In this document: positions 1 to 6,725 of the stretch, piece after piece
Position numbering within the stretch: position 1 is the stretch's first letter
Layout: each line of letters starts with the position of its first letter
Assembly (NCBI GenBank): GCA_002402375.1
Contig: DHFT01000006.1
Coordinates: 1-16,016, forward strand
Direction of reading: 5' to 3'
DNA: 16,016 nt
Origin: Elusimicrobia bacterium UBA4817
GTDB taxonomy: Bacteria; Elusimicrobiota; UBA8919
Notes under the pieces: generated by a model
What the model was told of the DNA's origin: nothing
The model's database searches: none
Seen by the model: only the letters and a program-made list of their open reading frames with translations
Position numbers and translations under genes: made by a program

Positions 1-3
1 TTT

Positions 4-237
4 ATGGATAAAAAAAAGATTTTGGTTATAGACGACGACCAGTCGGTTGTCAGTTATCTTGAATTTTTGCTGGCGATTTACGGATATTCAATGGAAGGTG
101 CTTCTTCGGGCGAGGAAGGATTAAAAAAAATAGAGGCATCTTTGCCGGATTTGATTTTTCTTGATTTGATGATGCCGAAAAGAAATTGGAAATTGGGAAA
201 TTGGGAAATTGGGGACGGTCCTCAATTATTTGGTTAA
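4..237 (+). pseudogene. Truncated response regulator (receiver domain N-terminal half only)
   Basis: This encodes the first half of a CheY-like receiver domain, which normally takes a phosphoryl group from a sensor kinase. Visible are the first beta strand with the acidic pocket (residues 6-12, ending in three aspartates) and the phosphoacceptor Asp54 in the strand read as IFLDLMMPK. Directly after that motif the frame runs into a GAAATTGG-type tandem repeat (182-212) and stops after 77 residues. The second half of the domain, including the conserved Thr/Ser and Lys, is absent and no remnant is seen downstream before thiD2. A working receiver is about 120 residues, so the product should not fold or switch. 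The start is at the extreme window edge, so its ribosome site cannot be checked. Assembly error at the microsatellite is an alternative to true decay. Confidence 0.75.
182..212. repeat. Octamer microsatellite GAAATTGG (about four units)
   Basis: One 7-nt unit (GAAATTG, 182-188) and three 8-nt units (GAAATTGG) lie head to tail. They begin right after the conserved receiver motif of the broken response regulator and supply its aberrant C-terminus. Confidence 0.8.
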
Positions 238-240
238 AAA

Positions 241-300
241 GTTCTGATATTGCTTCGGGCCGGGCGAATAAATTCGCCCCTACATTCCTCGCAATGACAG
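241..300. repeat. Nested dispersed-repeat fragments in a gene-free spacer
   Basis: On the - strand this reads as CTGTCATTGCGAGGA, then a separate piece holding an inverted repeat (GGGCGAAT at 262-269, ATTCGCCC at 272-279), then GAAGCAAT. The outer pieces resemble the common dispersed repeat that begins TCATTGCGAGGAGCGAAG and ends GAAGCAATCTC. The inner piece looks like a second short palindromic repeat inserted into it. The family resemblance is from memory and was not searched. The whole spacer 238-545 contains no gene; it holds this repeat, a hairpin, a possible terminator, a promoter and a structured leader. Confidence 0.5.
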
Positions 301-329
301 GATAATCTTAAAAATCCTCAACAAATGGT

Positions 330-353
330 CGTGGACATCGCCAGATGTCCACG
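330..353. repeat. Perfect 10-bp hairpin
   Basis: CGTGGACATC (330-339) and GATGTCCACG (344-353) are perfect reverse complements separated by a 4-nt loop. No T-run follows directly, so a simple intrinsic terminator is unlikely. It is more likely a short palindromic dispersed element. Confidence 0.6.
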
Positions 354-384
354 ATACGTCAGAGGCAGTCGCATAGTAATGTGA

Positions 385-410
385 CCGCTACATAATGTGG
401 GGATTTTTTT
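385..410 (+). terminator. Possible intrinsic terminator downstream of the broken response regulator
   Basis: A 6-bp stem with one bulged G (385-391 pairing with 397-402, loop ATAAT) is followed by A and a run of seven T. It lies just before the thiamine promoter and would separate upstream transcription from it. The stem is short, so the call is tentative. Confidence 0.35.
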
Positions 411-411
411 A

Positions 412-439
412 TTGCTATTTTTTTTGATTCTGATATAAT
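412..439 (+). promoter_or_regulatory. Predicted sigma70 promoter for thiD2-thiC
   Basis: A perfect TATAAT (434-439) has an extended -10 TG one base upstream (431-432). A weaker -35, TTGCTA (412-417), lies 16 bases before it. The start of transcription should fall near 446, giving a leader of about 100 nt before thiD2. Confidence 0.55.
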
Positions 440-441
440 GA

Positions 442-490
442 GACCATTGAAAAAGACCTCAATGGTCTTGAGATTGTTGACTTTTTCAAT
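442..490 (+). promoter_or_regulatory. Leader with two mutually exclusive inverted repeats
   Basis: GACCATTGA (442-450) pairs with TCAATGGTC (459-467). Overlapping this, ATTGAAAAAG (446-455) pairs perfectly with CTTTTTCAAT (481-490). The two stems share bases 446-450 and cannot form together. The predicted transcript start (about 446) lies inside the first left arm, so only part of that first stem would be transcribed from this promoter. No THI-box (TPP riboswitch) consensus elements are visible here. The stems may be regulatory or just another palindromic repeat. Confidence 0.4.
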
Positions 491-545
491 ATTGTATGAT
501 GAATGCCAAGTAAAAAGAATCTCATAATGATACACGGAAAATCGG

Positions 546-953
546 ATGAAAAATATATTAAGAATTATTGACGCGAATTTGAACAGGGCAAAAGAGGGTT
601 TGCGGGTTGTTGAGGATTTTGCGAGATTTGTGCTTGAAGAAGCAAGATTATCGTCGGATATAAAAAAGTTAAGACATCAAATTGATAAAATTGCCAGAAA
701 AATCTATCCGCAGTTGGTTTTATCCCGTAATTCTGAAAGCGATATTTTTCGCGAAAAAAAAGAATCGGGCAAAAAAGATAAATTTGCCGTTGTTGTTTCA
801 AACATTAAGAGAGCGGAGGAATCCTTGCGGGTGCTTGAGGAATTTTCTAAAACCATTTCGGCAAATGCAGGCGCAAAATTTAAGAAAATCAGATTTAAGA
901 TTTACGGTATAGAAAAAGAAATTGTAACGACCGCGGAACTGACGCGGAACTAA
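546..953 (+). CDS. thiD2: Stand-alone ThiD2, hydroxymethylpyrimidine phosphate kinase
   Basis: This 135-residue helical protein matches what I know of the ThiD2 family, which phosphorylates HMP-P to HMP-PP in thiamine synthesis, does not accept free HMP, and is often fused to ThiE. The signature NLNRAKEGLRVVEDF lies at residues 11-25. A second, related copy, NIKRAEESLRVLEEF, lies at 86-100 (9 of 15 identical), and each is followed about 25 residues later by a similar Ile/Lys-rich helix (38-53 and 111-126), so the protein looks internally duplicated. The length fits a free-standing family member; no ThiE domain follows. The last seven residues (AELTRN and the preceding Thr region) and the stop lie in a GCGGAACT-type microrepeat. 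The ribosome site before the ATG is weak. The next gene, thiC, makes its substrate, which strongly supports the call. Confidence 0.82.
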   Translation: MKNILRIIDANLNRAKEGLRVVEDFARFVLEEARLSSDIKKLRHQIDKIARKIYPQLVLSRNSESDIFREKKESGKKDKFAVVVSNIKRAEESLRVLEEFSKTISANAGAKFKKIRFKIYGIEKEIVTTAELTRN

Positions 954-974
954 AATGCAGAACTACGCGGAATA
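933..974. repeat. Degenerate GCGGAACT tandem array between thiD2 and thiC
   Basis: Four degenerate units start at 933, 944, 957 and 967, spaced 10-13 nt apart. They provide the 3' end and stop codon of thiD2 and the start of the spacer to thiC. Confidence 0.6.
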
Positions 975-1000
975 AGATGGAGAATGTAAAAGGTATGCAA

Positions 1001-2269
1001 ATGACACAGATAGAATCAGCAAAAAAAAAGATTATCACGAATGAGATGCAACAAGTTGCTAAAGATGAACAAGTTTCCGCCGATTTTATCAGAAAAGGTG
1101 TTGCCGACGGAACAATTGTCATTCTGAAAAACAACTTCCGACTTCCGACTTCCGACTTCCGGATTGTCGGCATCGGTAAAAATCTTAAAATCAAAGTCAA
1201 CGCAAACATAGGAACTTCGCCGATGCATAGCAACATCCGTTATGAAAAACAAAAGGTCTTAACCGCTATAAAATACGGTGCGGATGCAGTTATGGATTTA
1301 TCAACGGGCGGTAATATTTCCCAAATAAGAAAAATGGTTATTGAAGCGTCAACCGTGCCAGTCGGAACGGTTCCGATTTACGGTTTGATTTGTGAACTTT
1401 CCCGCAGAAAAAAAAGGTTTGTCAACGCGACTGCGAATCAGATGTTAGATGAAATAGAAAAGCAACTTGCCGACGGTATTGATTTCGTGACGGTTCATTG
1501 CGGCTTGACGCTTAAAGCACTTTCCATTCTAAAAAAGAAAAAGCGGCTGGTCGGAATCGTTTCCCGCGGCGGCTCGTTTCTGGCGGAATGGATGACTTAC
1601 AATAAGAAGGAAAATCCTCTATATGAAAATTTTGATAAACTGGTGAGCATAGTAAAAAAGTATGACGGCGTAATTTCTCTGGGCGACGGGTTGAGGCCCG
1701 GTTGTATTGCCGATAATACCGATGCTGCCCAGATAGAAGAATTAAAAACACTTGGGCATTTACAAAAATATGCGCTCGCGCGAAATGTTCAGACGATGAT
1801 TGAAGGGCCAGGTCATGTGCCCCTGAATCAAATTGAAAAAAACATCAAACTTGAAAAAAGATACTGCCACAACGCACCTTTTTATGTTTTAGGACCGTTA
1901 ACGACGGATATTGCACCCGGTTACGACCATATTACCTCTGCCATCGGCGGGGCTTTGGCGGGTTATTACGGCGCCGATTTTCTGTGTTATGTCACGCCCA
2001 GCGAACATTTGACGCTACCGGATTTGGAAGATGTAAAAAACGGCGTTGTTGCCTCCCGGATAGCCGCTCATTCCGCTGAAATTGCAAGGGGTTATAAAAA
2101 TTCGCTCCGAAGGGATTATGAACTTTCAAAGGCGAGAAAAAATTTTGACTGGAAAAAACAAAAAGAGCTTTCAATAAATCCTTCTGAATTCGAAAAACGG
2201 ATTTCTGCAAAAAGCAAAGATGTCTGTTCAATGTGCGGGGAATTCTGCGCGATGAAAAGAAAAATCTAA
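1001..2269 (+). CDS. thiC: Phosphomethylpyrimidine synthase ThiC (short form)
   Basis: ThiC rearranges aminoimidazole ribotide into HMP-P using S-adenosylmethionine and a [4Fe-4S] cluster. From the start at 1001 (422 residues) I see NANIGTS (67-73), EGPGHVP (268-274), CHNAPFYVLGPLTTDIAPGY (289-308) and CYVTPSEH (329-336), all family hallmarks. Cluster cysteines lie at the extreme C-terminus (409, 412, 416), giving CX2CX3C. The frame is open from an ATG at 977, but 1001 has AAAAGG at 988-993 with 7-nt spacing, and the protein then starts MTQIESAKKKI as in typical short ThiC proteins. A four-copy ACTTCCG heptamer (1134-1161) encodes part of a variable loop before VGIGK. It forms an operon with thiD2, whose product uses HMP-P. 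Confidence 0.95.
   Translation: MTQIESAKKKIITNEMQQVAKDEQVSADFIRKGVADGTIVILKNNFRLPTSDFRIVGIGKNLKIKVNANIGTSPMHSNIRYEKQKVLTAIKYGADAVMDLSTGGNISQIRKMVIEASTVPVGTVPIYGLICELSRRKKRFVNATANQMLDEIEKQLADGIDFVTVHCGLTLKALSILKKKKRLVGIVSRGGSFLAEWMTYNKKENPLYENFDKLVSIVKKYDGVISLGDGLRPGCIADNTDAAQIEELKTLGHLQKYALARNVQTMIEGPGHVPLNQIEKNIKLEKRYCHNAPFYVLGPLTTDIAPGYDHITSAIGGALAGYYGADFLCYVTPSEHLTLPDLEDVKNGVVASRIAAHSAEIARGYKNSLRRDYELSKARKNFDWKKQKELSINPSEFEKRISAKSKDVCSMCGEFCAMKRKI
1134..1161. repeat. Four tandem ACTTCCG heptamers inside thiC
   Basis: Four exact 7-nt units (28 bp, divisible neither by codon nor phase, but the frame stays open) encode the stretch around FRLPTSDFR. It sits in a loop where ThiC homologues vary in length, just before the conserved VGIGK motif. 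Confidence 0.85.
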
Positions 2270-2278
2270 AAAATCAAG

Positions 2279-2360
2279 CCACAGATTCACACAGATATAC
2301 ACAGATAGAGACAATATCCATAATCTTTTAATTGCTTTTTCTGTGTCCATTTCCGGTTAC
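2279..2360. repeat. Dispersed repeat of the CACAGAT...TCTGTGTCCAT...GGTTAC type
   Basis: The left part has three CACAGAT units and the right part reads TCTGTGTCCAT (2340-2350) then GGTTAC (2355-2360). The ends are roughly inverted repeats. A related copy lies at 10065-10129, sharing TCTGTGTCCAT and GGTTAC. The GGTTAC end supplies the TAA stop (2357-2359, - strand) of the downstream-facing diguanylate cyclase. This spacer between convergent genes shows no clear intrinsic terminator, though the repeat arms could form a long loose hairpin. Confidence 0.65.
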
Positions 2361-3553
2361 GAAGTTTTTTCAAATTCCGTTACTTTGTTCCTGCCCGTTT
2401 GTTTGGATTTATAAAGCGACATATCGGCACAGCGTAAAACTTCTTCTGCGACTTGACTGTCTTTCGGATAATGGGCTATACCGAATGAGGCGGTCACTTT
2501 TATTTTCTCAAGTCCGACGGTAATTTCCGAATCCTGAATTTTTTGGCGAATTTTTTCCGCCTTGATTTTTAGACCATCCGGATCCGTTTTCGGAAAAATC
2601 ACGACAAATTCCTCGCCTCCGTACCTTGCCGCAAAATCCGTCTCATAGATAGAATTTTTCAAAATTTCCGCAACCGTTTTAAGCACTGTATCTCCCGCCT
2701 GATGCCCGTAGGTGTCGTTAACTTTTTTGAAATGGTCAATGTCCATCATAAGAATTGAGAATCTGCCGTTTGACCTTTTTGCACGCAGTTCTTCTTCTTT
2801 AAGCCGTTCATTAAAATATCCCCGTCTGTAAAGTCCCGTCAGTCCGTCGGTACGCGACATTTCCTCCACTTTTAAGTAGAGAATTGCTCTCTGTACGGCG
2901 GGATTAAGTTCTTCAACAAATGCAGATATTTCGTTCACAAATTCAGCATCTTTTTCAAAAAGAGGGGGAATTTTTGCCGATAGAACCCCGAAGTAGTTAT
3001 CGCCGATATTCATCGGAAGATGAATTATATTTTTTGAAATTTTAGGAATCTTGGCGGTTTCATCAATATCAAAAGTTGCGCCTTTTTTGAAAATTTTATT
3101 GCCGTCAAATATTTTCATAACGACATCTTTTATGGTGAACTGCTGGTCTAACGATTGAACTATAAGTAAAAACATTTTTTCTAAATCAATATAAGTAGCA
3201 ATATCTTTTGAAAGTTCATAAATATGCAGAATATTTTTGATTACTTTTTCGTTAGTCGTAAGTGCCAATTTCGTCGTATCAGAATCCTTCTTAATTTCCG
3301 AAAGTTCGTCCACCAAATCCCTGAGTTTATCGTTAAAAAGCCGTCGCAATGACTTCATATTCCGGTGAAATTTTTCAAGAAAAAATTCCGCAAGACACAA
3401 TGTTAAAATAGTGACAATAACAACAAGATGCGAGGTATAGAAAATCACCGCGCAAACGGAAAATAATGCCGCAAAAATACGGGAGAAATTTATTCCGGCA
3501 TTATATCCGATAATAAATACTATTAAAGGCGAGAAAATAATTAATTTTTCCAT
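2357..3553 (-). CDS. Membrane-anchored diguanylate cyclase, degenerate I-site
   Basis: The 398-residue product should make c-di-GMP from two GTP at the inner membrane. Residues about 3-58 hold two or three hydrophobic segments, then a coiled region (about 60-100), then a GAF-like sensor (about 110-225), then GGDEF (about 230-395). The domain starts with DGLTGLYRRGYF (236-247), has MDIDHFKKVNDTYGH (270-284) and a GGEEF active loop (312-316), so catalysis looks intact. The product-inhibition RXXD site is YETD (303-306): Arg is replaced by Tyr, suggesting weak feedback control. The ATG lies inside the upstream cyclase gene (13-nt overlap) with only a poor ribosome site, which fits coupled translation. 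The stop comes from a dispersed repeat. Confidence 0.9.
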   Translation of the reverse strand: MEKLIIFSPLIVFIIGYNAGINFSRIFAALFSVCAVIFYTSHLVVIVTILTLCLAEFFLEKFHRNMKSLRRLFNDKLRDLVDELSEIKKDSDTTKLALTTNEKVIKNILHIYELSKDIATYIDLEKMFLLIVQSLDQQFTIKDVVMKIFDGNKIFKKGATFDIDETAKIPKISKNIIHLPMNIGDNYFGVLSAKIPPLFEKDAEFVNEISAFVEELNPAVQRAILYLKVEEMSRTDGLTGLYRRGYFNERLKEEELRAKRSNGRFSILMMDIDHFKKVNDTYGHQAGDTVLKTVAEILKNSIYETDFAARYGGEEFVVIFPKTDPDGLKIKAEKIRQKIQDSEITVGLEKIKVTASFGIAHYPKDSQVAEEVLRCADMSLYKSKQTGRNKVTEFEKTS

Positions 3554-4884
3554 ACAACTTTATTCCGGCCCGTTGATTTCGCAATGTAGAGCCGTTCGTC
3601 GGCTTTGCGTATAATCTGACTGTGTTCGGTGGCATCGTCGGGATATGCAGATATGCCGATAGATACGGTGATATGCTGTCCGTTAATGATTTCATTTTGA
3701 AAATTATTTCGTATTTTTTCGGCGATTTTCAGACACTCATTATTTGATGTCTCCGGAAGTATTACCGCAAATTCCTCGCCGCCGTATCTTGCCACGATAT
3801 CCATTTCGCGACAATTATTTTTTAAAACCGCAGAGAATCTTTTCAGTGCCTCATCGCCCTGCTGATGGCCATAAGTATCGTTGAACTTTTTGAAATGGTC
3901 AATATCGGAAAGTATGACGCAAAGCGGGGTCTTGAACCGGGAAGCCCTTGTTATTTCTTGATGCAGCCGTTCATCAAAAAATTTCCGCACATAAACCCCG
4001 GTCAGTCCGTCTATAATTGAAAGGTCTTTCGTTTTTTCAAGCAGTGTTAGATTTTCAATAGTCATTTCCGCCACGCCAACCAGTAAGGATACAACAACCA
4101 TATCTTCCTGTAAAAATCTGTTCTCTTCCTGCGAATCTAATCTTATAATACCGATGATATTTTTATTGTGAAAAATGGGAACGGCTATTATTGATTTTAT
4201 TGATTTTGGTATTGAAGAATAATCAAAACGATAATCCCGCAGCGTATTCTGAATTAAAAGCGGCGACTGTTTCTGCACAACCCATGCGTCAAAAATATCC
4301 GGCGGTTTGTCGTCGGTCGGAAGAAAAGTTGTAAGCCGTGCATTATCACATTTTAATATCCGTTTTGTTATATTTTTTAGTTTTTCCTTCAATTCCTGCA
4401 AATTATCCGTTTTTGTTATTTCCTTCGTGGCAAAAGTCAAATTTTTGTATTGTGCAATTCGTAATGAGATTTTTTCTAATTTAATTTTATTGGCAAAAAA
4501 TTCCTTTTTTGTTTTTTCTATATCCTTTGCCATATCGGTTAGTTTATTTTTATTTTCTGCTTCCCGATATTTTGCCCTGTCATTAAATAAATGAATAATC
4601 CAAACAAAACCCCAGCCGGCGGCAATTTCACCCAAAAGAAAAAATCTTTCCATTCCGTCAGTAAAACTCATTCCTATAAGCCCCGTCAAACTCACTAAAA
4701 GAGCAATCAAATCGGTTATCAGAAGTTCTGCTCCCGTCGCCGGCGAAATTATTATCAAAAGAAAAAACAACGCAAACATTCCGACAAAATTATTTTTGAA
4801 AACAAACGAAAGTACGGTAATCGTTAGAAAAGTAAAAAGAATAATTATAGGTCCAAAAGTTTTTTTATAGTTTGTTTTTATCAT
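3541..4884 (-). CDS. Membrane-anchored diguanylate cyclase with intact I-site
   Basis: This 447-residue paralogue of the next gene has about four hydrophobic segments in residues 10-99, a charged coiled stretch (about 100-145), a GAF-like domain (about 150-285) and a C-terminal GGDEF domain (about 288-445). It has DGLTGVYVRKFF (292-303), the SDIDHFKKFNDTYGH motif (326-340) and GGEEF (368-372). The RXXD inhibition site is present as REMD (359-362), so it should be both active and feedback inhibited. Its ATG overlaps the recN stop in a 4-nt ATGA, and no separate ribosome site is evident. The signal sensed by the GAF-like domain cannot be read from sequence. Confidence 0.92.
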   Translation of the reverse strand: MIKTNYKKTFGPIIILFTFLTITVLSFVFKNNFVGMFALFFLLIIISPATGAELLITDLIALLVSLTGLIGMSFTDGMERFFLLGEIAAGWGFVWIIHLFNDRAKYREAENKNKLTDMAKDIEKTKKEFFANKIKLEKISLRIAQYKNLTFATKEITKTDNLQELKEKLKNITKRILKCDNARLTTFLPTDDKPPDIFDAWVVQKQSPLLIQNTLRDYRFDYSSIPKSIKSIIAVPIFHNKNIIGIIRLDSQEENRFLQEDMVVVSLLVGVAEMTIENLTLLEKTKDLSIIDGLTGVYVRKFFDERLHQEITRASRFKTPLCVILSDIDHFKKFNDTYGHQQGDEALKRFSAVLKNNCREMDIVARYGGEEFAVILPETSNNECLKIAEKIRNNFQNEIINGQHITVSIGISAYPDDATEHSQIIRKADERLYIAKSTGRNKVVWKN

Positions 4885-6563
4885 TTTTTTGTTTGTTTGA
4901 TAAGTTCTTTAGCATGTTTTATTGATGTTTCGGATTCCCTACCGCCGCCGAGCATTCGTGATAATTCCGCAACTTTTTCATCCGCGTTAAGTTTAGAAAC
5001 TAATGTTTTCGTCTTTCCGTCCGCAACAATTTTTGATATATGGAAATGTTCGGACGAAAACGCCGCGAGTTGAGGCAGATGGGTAATGCAAAGTATCTGA
5101 TGGTTTTTGGAGAGAACGCTTAATTTTTTCCCGACCACTTGCCCCATTGGCCCCGACAGGCCGGCGTCAATCTCGTCAAATATTAAAGTCGGGGTATCGT
5201 CTGCTTTTGCGAGCACTGTTTTTATTGCAAGCATAACCCGCGACATCTCACCGCCCGAAGCAACCATTTTTAGCGGCTTTAAGTCCTCGCCGACATTTGC
5301 CGCAATTTTATATTCTATTCTGTCAATTCCCGATGACTTAAAATGATAATTTCCGGTTTCATCAGTTTCCTTTTCAATAGAAATAAAAAATTTTGATTTT
5401 GCCATTCCCAATTCCATAAGTTCCGCTTCAATTTCTTTTGAAAGTTTTTTTGCGATAGATGTTCGTTTTTCTGAAAGTTCAAGAGATAATTTTTTCAGTT
5501 TTACTTCTGCAGATTTCACATCTTTTTCAAGTTTAGCGATGTTTTCATCCGCTTTTTCAAAAAACATTATTTGTTTTTTTATATTATCTGCATATTCAAG
5601 AATTTCTTTTACAGTCGGTGCATATTTTCTTTTCAGTTTTTTTATAAGTTCAATTTTTAAAATAATTTCTTCCAACCGTTTAGGATTAAACTCAACTGAA
5701 TCTTTATATTGACGGAATGTATCTGCGAGGGATTTTACATCTTCAACCGCCCGGTTGATGATTGCAATGTTTTCAAACTCATGTCTGTCTATTGCCGCAA
5801 GATTTTCCAACTGTTTTTTTGCAATGCCTAACTTTTCAACCGCCGAACCGTCGGATTCGTATAAAAGCGAATAGATATCGCCCGCATAATTAAAAAGTTT
5901 TTCGGCATTAGTGAGACGGTTAATTTCATTTTCCAAGCCGTTTTCATCCATCTCGGATAGTTTTGCTTCCTCAATTTCTTTGAGTTGATATTTGTAAAGG
6001 TCAAGTTTTTGGATGCGGTCTTTTTCCGAATTTGTCAGTTCATATAACCGGTTTTTAATTGATGTGAATTTTTCAAAATTATCAGATATTTCCAATTTTA
6101 ATTTTTCAAGGTTTCCGTATCTGTCAAGCATATCCCTTTGGCTGTCGGGTTTAGTAAGTGATTGATGCTCATGCTGACCGTGTATGTCAACAAGTGCGGA
6201 TGAGATTGTCTGCAACATTCCTACCGACGCGATGGAACCGTTTATGAAGCATTTGGTTCTTCCGTCGGCGGTTATTTCCCGTTTGATAATAAGGGAATCC
6301 TCCTGCGGGACACCTATTTCAGCAAGTAATTTTTTCAACGATTTAAGATTTTCAATGTTAAAACTTGCGGTCAGTTCGCAATTCGGCGCATTTTTTCCTA
6401 CAATTTTTGCGTTTGCCCTGTCGCCGAGTATAAGACCGAGAGCATCTATAATTATAGATTTTCCGGCACCCGTTTCGCCAGTTAATATGTTTAATTCATC
6501 GCCAAAATCAATCATCAGGTCTGAAATTATAGCGAAATTTTTTATTAAAAATGTCTGTAGCAT
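4881..6563 (-). CDS. recN: DNA repair protein RecN
   Basis: RecN is an SMC-like ATPase that acts early in repair of double-strand breaks. The 560-residue protein begins MLQTFLIKNFAIISDL and has Walker A GETGAGKS (29-36), a long charged coiled-coil middle (about 150-370), the ABC signature SGGEMSR (436-442) and Walker B LIFDEIDAGLSG (from 460). Length and layout match the family. The start is supported by AAGGAG (6573-6578 on the + strand complement) 9 nt from the ATG. It is third in the comEC-nadK-recN-cyclase-cyclase series and overlaps the next gene by 4 nt. Confidence 0.97.
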   Translation of the reverse strand: MLQTFLIKNFAIISDLMIDFGDELNILTGETGAGKSIIIDALGLILGDRANAKIVGKNAPNCELTASFNIENLKSLKKLLAEIGVPQEDSLIIKREITADGRTKCFINGSIASVGMLQTISSALVDIHGQHEHQSLTKPDSQRDMLDRYGNLEKLKLEISDNFEKFTSIKNRLYELTNSEKDRIQKLDLYKYQLKEIEEAKLSEMDENGLENEINRLTNAEKLFNYAGDIYSLLYESDGSAVEKLGIAKKQLENLAAIDRHEFENIAIINRAVEDVKSLADTFRQYKDSVEFNPKRLEEIILKIELIKKLKRKYAPTVKEILEYADNIKKQIMFFEKADENIAKLEKDVKSAEVKLKKLSLELSEKRTSIAKKLSKEIEAELMELGMAKSKFFISIEKETDETGNYHFKSSGIDRIEYKIAANVGEDLKPLKMVASGGEMSRVMLAIKTVLAKADDTPTLIFDEIDAGLSGPMGQVVGKKLSVLSKNHQILCITHLPQLAAFSSEHFHISKIVADGKTKTLVSKLNADEKVAELSRMLGGGRESETSIKHAKELIKQTKK

Positions 6564-6584
6564 TTTCCATTTCTCCTTTTAATC

Positions 6585-6725
6585 GTGGAGCGAAGCAAGA
6601 AATTTCTGCAGGTTTTGAATTTGCGACTTATTCGTTCCAAGAGCAAATTCTTTGAGCGACCGAAGGAAGTCCCTTTAGGGGCGACTACAAAGGAGCGACC
6701 AAAGAAATTTGCTTGCAAGCGACTA
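6585..6725. repeat. Mosaic repeat copy A between recN and nadK
   Basis: The spacer is filled by GAGCGAC-rich sequence. Its core (6653-6683) matches copy B (7627-7657) at 30 of 31 positions. GCAAATTCTTT near 6643 is roughly inverted at about 6701-6712 (AAAGAAATTTGC), so the unit can fold. A partial further unit, GAGCGACCAAAG, starts near 6693. There is no gene in it. Confidence 0.75.

Noticed and set aside
241..545. CRISPR-like or tRNA-like structure in the repeat-rich spacer
   Set aside because: No regularly spaced direct repeats and no cloverleaf; the inverted repeats differ from one another.
527..571. Fourteen-codon frame starting at 527 as a leader peptide for thiD2
   Set aside because: No ribosome site and no codon pattern suggesting attenuation; it overlaps the thiD2 start by chance.
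977..1000. Earlier thiC start at 977
   Set aside because: No clear ribosome site, and the extra eight residues are not typical of ThiC; kept only as an alternative.
6184..6582. Long + strand open frame of 132 codons opposite recN
   Set aside because: It mirrors a well-supported recN on the other strand, with no ribosome site or recognisable protein.
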